DNA from: Pseudovirgaria hyperparasitica
Taxonomy: Eukaryota; Ascomycota; Dothideomycetes; Acrospermales; Acrospermaceae
Direction of reading: 5' to 3'
Assembly: GCF_010093815.1 (NCBI RefSeq)
Contig: NW_022985569.1
Span: 124,001-188,000 of the forward strand
Length of the DNA stretch: 64,000 bases
The translations under genes were made by a program, and so were the position numbers. Shown one piece after another: positions 1 through 10,013 of the stretch. Within the stretch, counting starts at the first letter, position 1. Each line of letters opens with the position of its first letter. A model generated the notes under the pieces. That model ran no database searches. It worked only from the letters and a program-made list of their open reading frames with translations, and had not been told where the DNA came from.

Positions 1-566
1 GGTCGGAGCGTGGAAGTTCGGAGCAAGAGCTACGAGGCTTGGCAAAGTCAACTTTGGTTGTGCCACTGCTCAGCAGAATACTCCACTCCTGCGATGTATT
101 TATTATAGAGAAGTTGGATTCTCAGGTCGCCTGGACCTCTGGTCTACCAGGCATTGATCTGAACGACTTCTCATCCCAGCAAGCTGCCTTCAAGGTGAGA
201 CCAGCCAGTGTCACAGTCCGCGACACTTTCATTGGTCTTCACCATCGCAATTCTACGAAGTGCATCCAGGAAACTATAAATCATATATGCGATAGCATCA
301 GGTATCAAGCGAACGAATCGAGATACTTCTAATGATTGATTTTCATTCGATCTATTTGCTGTCCGTCGCAACGATATTGTCAATGGACAGAATTATAGCC
401 TTGTCCCTTCTTCACAAAGCGATAGTACAACTTTTCTATCACAACGCCGCTTGAGCATTTCCAGTCCCAGTAAGATAGAGCAACATTCTGCAATGAGGTA
501 TGGGGTTCCAGAGCTCTCTAGATATATCATACCACCTATAAAGTAATAGCTAGGCAAGCGGGGGCT
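1..566. other. left-edge region, no certain gene
   Basis: One plus-strand frame is open from the window edge to a stop at 330-332, without an ATG (its first start-like codon is a TTG at 39). It could be the last exon of a gene lying to the left, and it contains the string VFIIEK, which also occurs in the small candidate gene at 3004-3392. I do not recognise a family. From 333 to 566 I see nothing but the probable 3' untranslated region of the RBR ligase gene. Confidence 0.2.
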
Positions 567-1974
567 TCAAAATCTGTGTCTCAGGCAATTCAAGCATGCC
601 CGAAGATTACAGTCTTGACACTCGAATATGTACCGTCTGAATAGGCTATGACATCCGCGACACTCGATAAAGTCCTTGCCATTGACAGCAAAATATCTAT
701 CAAATCTGCCTCCGTTGGGTCTGTGTTCGCAGTCCAATTGAAGAGGACTTGGCCATACCGGTGCTTCTCGAGCTCGTACATTTCCTGACCTGGAATTTGG
801 ATCCGTATAGATGATTCGGTCGACCCTCGCGTGGTCACATTGACACGTCTTCCATACCTTGCCGCATTCATAGCAGAACTGGGCACCACAGGGACATCTA
901 TAGGATTAGTGAAATGAACACAGACTGACATCTAAGCACTTACTCAATGTGATTGCATCCGGCATCGATTGCTACCATGTGCCGGCACTTCAAGCACTGC
1001 TGCCATTCCTTCTCCTGTGCCGTCGAGAGTAACGACTTGGTGTCTTTATCCTCGGGACAGAGTCCATCGTGTTGGGGGCTCTTGCATACAGCACAGGTCT
1101 TGCGGTTGCATCCCCGACAAGTACCAACACTGGCCTGTATTCTGTCTGGTGGGATGAATCGGTGGCATAGCTCTTCTGAACAGTATGTCGGATTCGGCGT
1201 CGAGAGCTCAATTCTTCGGATTTCGAATTCGGCCAAAAAGTCTCTCGTGAAAAAGTCTTGAACTGAGCTCAGAGGAATGTGACCCTTACAACAGCGAGGT
1301 GGAAACAAGCCACTGTCGGTCATCGATGCTTCAAACATCCCACGAAGACAATCACGACAGTAATTATGTGGTTCTGGCTGGCAGGAGAGCCGGATCACAT
1401 CAAAATGATGAAAGGACTCGCCACACGACGAGCATTCATGTCGGACGATCTCTTGAGCCTTTCCTTTGCCTTTCCCCAACCGTGCCATTGACGACTCTCC
1501 TTTTACAGAGTTGTCGTCGCTATGCTCGTTTTTTACCAGAATATGCGAAGCTGAGTCATCCCAGTCAAGAAGACGTAGTCCAGAAGTGATCTCAGTGACA
1601 ACACGCTCATCATCATGTACAGCAGAGATGACGAGCGCACAGTCATCAAAGAATCTAGTGGACATGTCGCGGTCTTGTACATTGACCTGCTTTCCTCCTA
1701 GGCGACACGCAAGTTCGTGGTCTTGGCTCGCGGTTCTGTCTTGTTGAACGAGGCGAATGATCTCGGTGCGATTTTGTCTTTCTTCCCGAAGAGAGTTACC
1801 AAGAAATTCAAGGGCGCATTTTCGATCATCGACTATTCGAATGTTTGCCTCGAGCTCTGCTCTAAAAGTTTCGAGAGCATTGTCAATGCCGTCACTATCG
1901 TCGGTGCTTGCAAGAATCGTGTTGATATCTTCGAGCCACAGCCTATAGGCCAACTCGATAGACGCAGGATCCAT
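567..1974 (-). CDS. RBR (RING-between-RING) E3 ubiquitin ligase
   Basis: Predicted 453-residue RBR E3 ligase; this class passes ubiquitin from an E2 to a cysteine in RING2 and then to the substrate. Two exons: 1974-944 and 897-567, with a 46-base intron (943-898, GTAAGT...TAG). RING1 lies at about residues 181-235 (CSSC...H...C..C), the IBR at about 255-305 (CSEELCHRF, CRGC, C..C) and RING2 at about 325-362 (C..C, GCNH, CPCGAQFCYECG). The cysteine in GCNH, about residue 340, is the expected catalytic one. The intron falls exactly inside RING2, so the unspliced frame would lose half of that domain. I chose the start MDPASIEL because the frame upstream of it is low-complexity and unlike coding sequence. 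The N-terminal 150 residues look helical and are not a domain I know. Substrate unknown. Confidence 0.85.
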
Positions 1975-2448
1975 GTTTGATGAAGGTAAGATGAATGAAA
2001 TGGATGAACAAGGCCGATCAAAAACTGCAGCCACTGCCGTTTCTCTGCCATCGCAGCACCAGCACCAGACAACAACACTATAGGACGAAGTGAACAAGTT
2101 GCAGTTCACTTGTCCTGAGACCTTAGAACAACACCGCGACACTAGCTGCCATGTTCGATGCCAAGTGATCAGAAAAGTTGTGTTATGACCTTATCTTGGC
2201 GTTAAACATCAGATAAAGTGATCCTCTAGATTGAAATAATAGTTATAACACTTGGAGCAAGTTCTTTGATTAGTGCTCAGGAACATAGAGTTCAGTATCC
2301 AGGACTGAAGCCCAGGGTTCTACGACCAAGGTGCAAAGAAATCTCAACCTCTCTCAAAAATATCTTCCATCCCATTCTACATGCCCTTGCTGCTCTTTCC
2401 GGCCCTGATATATCGTTAGTGAACAGTTCGAGCGGCAATATCCACTTT
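1975..2448. promoter_or_regulatory. promoter region of the RBR ligase gene
   Basis: 474 bases between two minus-strand genes. They should hold the promoter and leader of the RBR ligase and the 3' end of the small membrane protein. A second exon of that membrane protein may fall at 2292-2404 (see its entry). No other feature is visible. Confidence 0.4.
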
Positions 2449-2883
2449 CTACTCACCAAGTCCATTCAACATCAATGCCAATACCACCATTAAGAAAGCA
2501 TTGCACAGTCCCAAAATAATCACCAGCCGCTTCTGCCGGTTGACAACATATTCTCTTCTGAAACCATCCACTTTCAGCTCGCAATGAATGACAAGCCTTC
2601 CCTTTCGACCTTTACCACGGCTTGTAGAAATGGTCGTGTAGCGGTCGGGCATGTGGCAGCCAGGGCACAGCATGTTGTCTTGCTTCTCGAAGTCGAGTGC
2701 TTGGAGTTCTTCGAGAGATTTGAACGCCCTAGAGGTCACGATATGCATGTGAAAGTCATGGGGTGGACCGTCCTCGAGAGGAAAAATATAGGTTGGTGCT
2801 TTCAGGGAGGTGGTCGACTTCATGACTTTGCTAGGTCCTGCGACTGCTCGCTTTTTCTCATTGGCAGATCTTGAAGGCGACAT
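2449..2883 (-). CDS. small single-pass membrane protein, unknown function
   Basis: 144 residues from the start MSPSRSANEK (2883) to the first stop. A basic, Ser-rich N-terminus is followed by a stretch with CPGCH (about residue 80) and HC, which might bind metal, and by one hydrophobic segment near the C-terminus (LVIILGLCNAFLMVVLALML). It may be tail-anchored. At the end of the frame there is a good intron, donor GTGAGT at 2456 and acceptor CAG at 2405 with ACTAAC shortly before it. If used, the last residues would be replaced and the protein would run on to a stop at 2292, adding a basic tail after the membrane segment. Which form is real cannot be told here. I do not recognise the family. 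Confidence 0.6.
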   Translation of the reverse strand: MSPSRSANEKKRAVAGPSKVMKSTTSLKAPTYIFPLEDGPPHDFHMHIVTSRAFKSLEELQALDFEKQDNMLCPGCHMPDRYTTISTSRGKGRKGRLVIHCELKVDGFRREYVVNRQKRLVIILGLCNAFLMVVLALMLNGLGE

Positions 2884-3003
2884 GGTCGTTGCTGAAGAGC
2901 GAGAAAGGGGGTAACAAGCAAGATAGGGAGTAAAGAGCGAGAGAGGGAGCAAAGTGGAAGATGAGGTCTTGAGACCCCCTTGTTAACGTTCAATTGATAT
3001 AAT

Positions 3004-3392
3004 TCATCTCAATTGAAATAGGGAAGGGACAGTTCTCAAACGCAGTTGTAGCATGTCATCTTTCACTCCTATATCATGGGCTATACACGCATCCTGGTTC
3101 CATGATAGCGTCCACAGTCCACCTGTTACCGTGTCGTATTCGACCCCTGTTTTCAATCTCGGGTGACTAAACTTCTCGATAATGAATACTGCGGGCATAT
3201 GGTGTAATGTTCTATGGGTCCCCGCATTGATCAAATCTGTTTTTCCATTCGAGAGTAGTGAATAAAATGTATGTGTTGATTTATCTCGAACTATATGAGA
3301 CTGCGCTTACTCCCGGGAAGGGAGACTTCAAGGTACGACAGACAGGAAAATGACAGCACCGCAACTATGTTCGCGTAGTTTGTGAGTTCCAT
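3004..3392 (-). CDS. small hypothetical protein (two exons), unrecognised
   Basis: Candidate gene of 104 residues: exon 1 3392-3311 (MELTNYANIV...), intron 3310-3237 (GTAAGC...ACAG, 74 bases, TTCACTAC before the acceptor), exon 2 3236-3004. The two exons join in frame and give an unbroken protein with a mildly hydrophobic N-terminus and no domain I know. Exon 2 contains VFIIEK, also seen in the open frame at the left edge of the window, which may be chance. There is no supporting family, so this rests only on splice signals and frame. Confidence 0.4.
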
Positions 3393-3765
3393 TAGAGAGC
3401 TTACATGATGGTAAATGTCACACATCTGAAGCTAAGTATTAGTGTATGCATGGGTTTAGCACGGCTGGGCCTACGAGAAAGGACTGTTTGTTGTTCAGCA
3501 TAATGATCCTGTATTGAGTTGTGATGTAAGTCTAGTACCTTTTTTAGGTCCTCGAGTGCCTAATTCGCCCTGCGTACTGATGGTGATCAAAATCATCCTC
3601 CAGCGAAGCGGATGCCGTAGAGTTTCAGTTGACGACATCTTCTTCCCCTGGCCTACTCTATGATACCCAGTTCTTCATGAGTGTGAGTGTCATATAGTGG
3701 TATAGACATACTAGCATGTCTTCATGCCGCAAAAACGTATCGCTCTCAGTACTTTCGTCCTTCAT
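3393..3765. other. intergenic, nothing seen
   Basis: 373 bases downstream of DIM1 and upstream of the small candidate gene. I see no coding pattern, RNA gene or repeat. It should contain the DIM1 3' untranslated region. Confidence 0.5.
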
Positions 3766-4197
3766 CTAGTACCGGTACCTGGTGGAATAGTCCTTTGGAC
3801 TGACTACCAGACCGCGTCCCTTCTTCGCCCCTCGATATATGGCCTCAATGATATCAATAAGCTCCTGCTTGTCCTCCAACACCCAGTTCAGCTTATTGTT
3901 GTTACCCGTGCCGAAATCACACATCATGTGTTTGTTGCGGTAGAAGAACATGATCGTCATTGGGTCGTACAGTTCGTACATTTGGTTGAAGTCGGACACT
4001 TCGTCGAGATCGCAAAGGTATACGACGGCAAAGTTCTTGACGCGGTCGGCGATTTTGTAAAGGACTTCGTCTTGTCGCATGCAGTCCGGGTCATAGTCTC
4101 GACCGAAGCGGATCACCACGAGCCGCTCCTCCTCTGACATGATGGCTTGGTCCACATGCCAGCCGGTGCGGAGATGAGGAAGAACGACAGAACCCAT
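3766..4197 (-). CDS. U5 snRNP protein DIM1/DIB1 (TXNL4A family)
   Basis: 143 residues, the usual length of this very conserved thioredoxin-fold protein of the U5 and tri-snRNP. It is present in the complex before activation of the spliceosome. Recognised from MGSVVLPHLRTGWHVDQAI, the VVIRFGRDYDPDCM segment, the block beginning NFAVVYLCDLDEVSDFN, and the C-terminal YSTRYRY, all family hallmarks. The redox CxxC of true thioredoxins is absent, as normal for the family. Single exon. It is divergently transcribed from NSA2, with only 211 bases between the two start codons, so the two genes probably share a promoter. Confidence 0.97.
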   Translation of the reverse strand: MGSVVLPHLRTGWHVDQAIMSEEERLVVIRFGRDYDPDCMRQDEVLYKIADRVKNFAVVYLCDLDEVSDFNQMYELYDPMTIMFFYRNKHMMCDFGTGNNNKLNWVLEDKQELIDIIEAIYRGAKKGRGLVVSPKDYSTRYRY

Positions 4198-4408
4198 AGC
4201 TAGCTGTGTAAGGGTCGGAAGCTGAAGGTGTTAGGAGGTTGATGGGTGTATAAAACTACTACATACTCAGCCATGTCTGAGAGTTGGATGTTATCTAATC
4301 GCACGTGACGCCAAGATTTCACGATTCTCCGCAAAAAAGTACTCGACAATCTTGCCATTTTGCGATCACCGGCCAACAAACCCACAAAGAACATTCTAAC
4401 TCGCCACC
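4198..4408. promoter_or_regulatory. shared divergent promoter DIM1 / NSA2
   Basis: The 211 bases between the DIM1 start (minus strand) and the NSA2 start (plus strand) must contain both leaders and both promoters. No clear TATA box is seen. The NSA2 start context is CGCCACCATG, close to the favoured eukaryotic start context. Confidence 0.55.
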
Positions 4409-5243
4409 ATGCCTCAGAACGAGTATATCGAGCGCTGGCAAAAACAGCACGGCAAGCGCCTCGATCACGAAGAGCGCAAGCGCAAACGCACTGCCCGCGA
4501 AGGCCACAAAGCCAGCAAAGATGCACAGAATCTGCGTGGCCTGCGGGCCAAACTGTACGCACAGAAGCGGCACAAGGAGAAGATACAGATGAAGAAGACG
4601 ATCAAAGCCCACGAGGAGCGCAATGTCAAGTCGTCCGATGCCGCAGAGCCCGGCACCACACCCCTTCCACAATATCTGATGGATCGTTCCAACGAGAAGA
4701 ATGCTAAGGCATTGAGCTCGGCAATCAAGCAGAAGCGGAATGAGAAGGCGGCACGGTTCAGCGTGCCACTACCAAAAGTCAAGGGCATAAGTGAGGAGGA
4801 GATGTTCAAGGTGGTCAAAACGGGTGCGAAGACGAAGAAGAAGAGCTGGAAACGCATGATAACAAAGCCAACGTTTGTCGGGCCTGATTTTACTCGTCGT
4901 CCGGTCAAGTATGAGCGCTTCATCCGGCCGATGGGTCTGCGGTACAAGAAGGCAAATGTGACACACCCAGAATTGAGTGTGACAGTCCAGTTGCCGATCA
5001 TTAGTGTCAAGAAGAATCCACAGAACCCGATGTATACGCAATTGGGCGTGCTTACCAAGGGTACGATCATTGAAGTCAATGTGTCGGAACTAGGATTGGT
5101 CACAGCTGGCGGCAAGGTGGTATGGGGTCGATATGCACAAGTCACGAATAATCCAGAGAACGATGGCTGCATAAATGCGTAAGTGATCATGCACCGATAC
5201 AATGAACTATCCCCTGACATGATATAGTCTGCTTCTCGTCTAA
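4409..5243 (+). CDS. ribosome biogenesis protein NSA2
   Basis: 261-residue nucleolar factor of 60S ribosome maturation (27S pre-rRNA processing), homologous to eS8 in its C-terminal half. Recognised from [20 protein letters not shown], the lysine/arginine-rich N-terminal half, the KKPTFVGP-like block and the extreme C-terminus. Two exons: 4409-5178 and 5228-5243. The 49-base intron (GTAAGT...TAG) is essential: read through, the protein stops after ENDGCINA. Spliced, it ends in INALLLV, which matches the known family C-terminus. The last exon therefore has only 16 coding bases. Confidence 0.96.
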
Positions 5244-5742
5244 ATTTTATTACGATCGGATCCACATGGTATACAGCATCGTTGGCGTCTGGTGTTCAGG
5301 ATTATGGCTGCTAAATTTGGGAGTTCAAGTCTCTCTAAAGCCACTCAGGGGTTTGAAAGGGTAAAAGGTTTCAAAATTATTGCTGCATACCAATAGCGGA
5401 TATAGATTGGCAATGAAAACTGCCTCAACTGAAGTAGTTGAAGGATGCCGTGGCAATATCGTCCACAAATGCATCGCTTTTATCCAACTCCAAACGTAAC
5501 CCGTGTGCGCTTAGTGCAAGGAATGATATGTACAAAGTTGCTACCAGAGGCTCCCCAGAACAGATCGTGGAATGATAAGAGAGAAACTGCCAGAACTATG
5601 CAGCACCGTAGCGCCATGCTCGCAGAATTCCAAGGGATGGGAGATGATACAGTGCGATGTGGACACATGCAACCACTTGTCCGGTATCATGAAACAAGAA
5701 ACAGATGAGAATCGTAAAAAGTCATCATACTTCAACAGAGCT
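5244..5742. other. intergenic between convergent genes NSA2 and MPS1
   Basis: About 500 bases that should hold two 3' untranslated regions. At about 5325-5341 there is a T-arm-like stem-loop (GGGAG / TTCAAGT / CTCTC), but no acceptable tRNA cloverleaf could be built around it. Nothing else seen. Confidence 0.4.
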
Positions 5743-7537
5743 CTAATCCTCATCCACAAGGTGATCTTGTAAGTCCCGGATCTTAGCATAAAAGCTTGCA
5801 GGATACTGCCGTATCTCTTCGTCGGTCGGAGGTGCCTTGTTGGGATCTCTAAATCTTAACGCGACGCGTTGAATGATTTGAGCGAGGACGTCTTGGGAGA
5901 TCCTCAAGTCTTCATTGCTATCTGGGTTCAAAAATGTATCCTGTTCACCCAACATTTCCGGAATCGTCGGTCGTTTATCCGGGTCTCGGTTCAAGCACCG
6001 CCGAAGTGTGTAACGAAGGCTGGAGGGTACGCGCACGTCACCCACGCCTCTACTAGGAAATTCAATTTTGAAGCTGTGATCGACGATTGCCATAACGCGC
6101 CGTATTTGGGATGAGATGTGAGCAAATGGAGGGCGACCATATACCATTTGGTACAAGATACATCCCATACTCCATACGTCACTAGGCTTCCCTAGCTTCA
6201 TCATTTTCCCGATGGAGGATCTGCCGGAGCCACGGTGGACTGCATTGGTGTCCTCCAAAGACTCTGGTGACATGTAGTTCGGTGTACCCACATGGCTGTC
6301 GCGGTGAACATTTACAGTGTTGTCGATGTCGATAGCGTTGGCAATGCCAAAGTCAATAAGCTTCAGTCGGCCTTGGACCAGCAGAAAATTGGCCGGTTTT
6401 AGATCTGAGTGGACGATGTCGAAATCGTGTACTGCTTGAACACATTCAAGCATTTCTTTCCAGTAGTAGCGTGTAAACGTAGGATCAAACTTTGAGCTTT
6501 CGTTGTCGAGCTTGAGACGAAGAGTTTTAGCCAGATCGGATTCACCAATCTCCATCAACTGAGAACACATCAGTAAGGCTTCATAGGAAATACTGTTCAA
6601 ATTAACATACCACACTAAGACGTTGCTTGTCCTCGTCTACTTCATAATCGAACAGTCGCACAACTCGATCGACATCTTCGAGCTTCTTGAGAAGCTGGAT
6701 CTCGCCCTTGTAGCCGCGCACAGCACTTTCATCGGCATCTTCCAGTTTGACCAGTTTCAAAGCAAACATCTTTGCATTTTCGGCCATCACTCGGTATACA
6801 TCGGAGCTTCCGCCTTTACCGATCTTTCCCATCTGAGAGTATATCTTCCCGTTCACCATGATGTGATTCTTCCGTCTTTTCGTCTTTGTGGTTGAGGCAC
6901 CACCCGCAGCAGTAGCTGTCTCTAGGACTGACATCTTCGGCGGCGGTGGGGGTGCGGGCCTCAGAGGAGTATTCGCACTTAGGGAAGCAAGAGGAACATG
7001 CCTTTCCTCCCTGGATTCCCTCGTCTCCCTTGATATTGAGTCGATCATCGCTACAGGACTGTCTTTCCTCATAGCCGTCATTGGTACATTCTCCTGATCT
7101 TGTGAAGGTGGCGCCTCGTCTTCTCCTTGCAGCGTTCGCTTCTGTCTTCGCATAGGAGCTCCCTTGACATTAACCCTCTTGATCCTCATTGACAGCGCCG
7201 GTGTTATGTGTGATTCAGGCTTTGGTGTATTCGATGCTGAAGGGTCCCTCGTAATTCGTAGCTTTGGTTCACGTCGTTGTCGTTCCGGTGAATTGATTGC
7301 GTTATGGGCGATAATCTCCTCTGCGTACTTGCTTAGACTTGGAGCTGGTCCCTCGTCGTCTGAGCTGTCACCAACGTGGATGCTCTGCAGCATAGGCGCA
7401 TTGTCCGTGAAGCCCTGCGACATGCCCAGCGCAGCCAGAGGAGACTCTCGCCTACTTTGCATCATCCGCGTTGATGCATGTCGAGTAACCCTGCCGTTGC
7501 CATATGAAGGTAGCGGTGTCGGAGACGCCGCGGCCAT
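5743..7537 (-). CDS. MPS1/TTK-type dual-specificity spindle checkpoint kinase
   Basis: 580 residues in two exons, 7537-6611 and 6558-5743, intron 6610-6559 (52 bases, GTATGT...CAG). MPS1 kinases act at kinetochores in the spindle assembly checkpoint and, in yeast, at the spindle pole body. The first 230 residues are low-complexity with a polyproline run. The kinase domain starts near residue 235: glycine loop GKIGKGGSSDVYRV, the ATP-binding lysine in FALKLVKLE, catalytic loop HSDLKPANF (HSD instead of HRD, usual in MPS1), IDFGIAN, and VGTPNYMSPE in the activation segment. The intron splits the hinge, and splicing restores LSVLMEIGE. Start chosen at the only ATG of exon 1 with good length. Confidence 0.93.
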
Positions 7538-8167
7538 CGAAGCTATATTTTATGGTATATGGCGGCGCGTCGCGAAGCAAAATCCGGATAAATGAATGTT
7601 GAAGGTGTTGACTATCGGTCCATAGGATATTCGGCACCAAAGGATGTAGGTTAGCAGGCAAAAATCCAAAGTCGTCGCGTCGTGAAACATGCGGGCCCGT
7701 GAGAGGTCAGAAGTTGACATCCCTATGCGGAAGTGAAGCCAAGCTAGAGTTGCGCCAGCAACAACTCGGTGTAAACAATGGTGATTAAGCGAATATGCCT
7801 CCTGCCGTCATTAGCGTTGCGAACACGAGACTAATTAATGCTCAGCTACAGATTTACGAGTGCAGACTAATTATTCTACACATTGGTTGCAATATGTTAA
7901 TATTGAACAGTACATGGGACGATATGGACGACATGAGAACAATGTCACTCTGATGCAAATGGTCGTTTGCATTGGGCTGCAAGCCTGTCTGCAAGGACCA
8001 TATTATAGAGTGCAGTAGACCGCGAGATCCATCACTCACAAGTTTACATATACCTCATTTACTCGTCTACACACCACCCAACGAAGCCAAATGCAAAAAA
8101 AACCCAATGTAGCCGACTGCAAACGCCACCAAATGCTGTTTTGTGAGACTATGCAATCGTGGTTATC
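7538..8167. other. intergenic, MPS1 promoter and PTC7 3' region
   Basis: 630 bases between two minus-strand genes. It must contain the MPS1 promoter and the PTC7 3' end. No convincing coding frame, RNA gene or repeat. Confidence 0.5.
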
Positions 8168-9498
8168 TCAAAGCTTGGCAGTCGATGACTCAAGCGGATT
8201 CACGGCGATGACAACGACGACACATATATCGTCAGGCTTCCCGCCATGCCATTTCTCGGCAGGATAATAACGTCGTACCTCCCTTGCGAAAGGACCGTCT
8301 CGTCTAGCGTTCAGACCCGCTCGTTTGGCCTCTTTTGTGACCGCACGAGCTATGAGAGACTGAAGCGTCTGCCTGCCACTGGCCTGCTCAGTCGCCACGC
8401 CCAATTTCTTACTGACCGTGATGCCAGCTCCAGAGTCTGTCCAAGCACCGTTGTCTATCATGTACCTACTAACGATCTCGAGCGTATCTTGAGGACTCAG
8501 ATTGTCCCATACACCGTCTGTCGCGAGAACTAGAATGTCCCCATGGCTGAGATCGTGCATAGTAACTTTCGAATCTTTCGGGTTATCTGCAAAAGCGCTT
8601 TCAGTCCCGAACATGGCCATTTGAGCCCTCATTCTTCGAGGTATCTTCGAAAGTTGGAATGGCGTGTTGAAAGCGTGGGTTTGGGCATCTGATGTAAAGC
8701 TTATCTTGCCCCGACCAATATGCACGAAGCCAGAATCTCCCAGACTGCATCAAGTCAGCTCTATGCTCTCGGTAGCCCAGATGGAACCTACTTGGCAACT
8801 TCTAGGGCCCCATTGGGATGAGCCACACCAATGCAGGCCGTACTCCCACCGGCATTGATCGTATTATCATTCATGACCTTGTCGTATCCCGATTGCATCA
8901 GATCTCTAGGCCTGATCGATTTCTTCGACTGCCCTTCCACATAGCCAGTGGCAGATATAGCCATATAATCACAAAGTGAATGGGCAAAGTCTGCAGGGTC
9001 TACTCCTGAAGTTACCCATCCCCCAACCCCGTCCACTACACCAAATGCCGTTGAGCCTGTACTGCCAACTTCTGATACAAAGAAGGAGTCTTGACCGCTT
9101 CGAGGCCGATTTTGCTTCGTCAAACGCCCGTTTGCATCTTCCAACGTAGGTTTTGTATTTATATTTTCATCGTGATTGAAGTTATTCCGGTTGAGGTCCA
9201 ATTGGGCATTCTTGGCGGAATACGATGCAGATATACGATAAGTGAGCGATGGTTCGGATCGGTCCATTGCTGACGTATGGAATGGCCTTAAAGAGGTGAC
9301 TTGCGCTGAGCAGAGCCACGGCTCTTTCGGCCATGTTGTGTAGGAATTAGGGAGGCTAATTGACCCCGATGATCGGGCAGAGGTGGCAGAGGATGATTGC
9401 GGCGCTAAGAGTAGGTGGTTGTGGTGCAACGATGAAGGAAGGAGTGAGAAAAGACTGCTCGAAAGTTGTAGACCGCGTCTCCAGTGCATAGTTGACAT
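8168..9498 (-). CDS. PTC7-type mitochondrial PP2C protein phosphatase
   Basis: 427 residues in two exons, 9498-8792 and 8744-8168, intron 8791-8745 (47 bases). The family removes phosphate from Ser/Thr of mitochondrial proteins; in yeast Ptc7 activates the coenzyme Q biosynthetic enzyme Coq7. The N-terminus is rich in Ser, Leu and Arg without acids, as in a mitochondrial presequence. PP2C motifs seen: GQDSFFV (near residue 137), FGVVDGVGGW (metal-binding Asp), GGSTACIG, NLGDSGF (made by the splice), VLATDGVWDN and the terminal DDICVVVV. The compact PP2C of about 300 residues without extra domains matches the PTC7/PPTC7 type. Divergent from PRP4. Confidence 0.92.
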
Positions 9499-10013
9499 TG
9501 AGCCTCCTTCATGCGAATGATATCAGACCAGAGCGAGCATACTGAATACAATCATAGAAGCGCCTAGGTATTCAACAGCTGTAGTGTACAGTCGCCAGAA
9601 TCATGAAAAGCCTAACAATGTCTAGTAAGCCGATGAGGCTTGAGATTATAAAGTGGACCCTGAATATATGCGAATGATAGGGATCTTGGCGGTACCTGCA
9701 TGTACCTATGATTCGGGTACTCTCTTTTGTGGGCGACAGCACAGGGAAACGCATGTCGTGTCGATACCATTATCCCTACACTGTCAAGAGATCTCTAATG
9801 CGCTGCAAATAGCTCGAACTTTGGGGCGAGCCCAAATCATATTACATACTTCCAAGGTTGTGTAGCTAGTACGCGTGCCTTAAAAGGGTATAGCGTCGCA
9901 TTGGAGACACAGGCGCCAGGCGGCCTACAGCTTCAGCTTCTAGAACTCCATGAGCTTGAAATACATCACAACGCTTTGTGTGCGCCAGTATCGCCCGCGC
10001 ACTTCCATACAGA
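9499..10013. promoter_or_regulatory. divergent promoter region PTC7 / PRP4
   Basis: 515 bases between the start codons of two divergent genes. No clear TATA box and no repeat. No coding pattern. Confidence 0.45.

Noticed and set aside
5295-5350. T-arm-like stem-loop GGGAG/TTCAAGT/CTCTC suggesting a tRNA
   Set aside because: No matching acceptor strand, anticodon stem or D-arm could be found upstream, and there is no T-run terminator.
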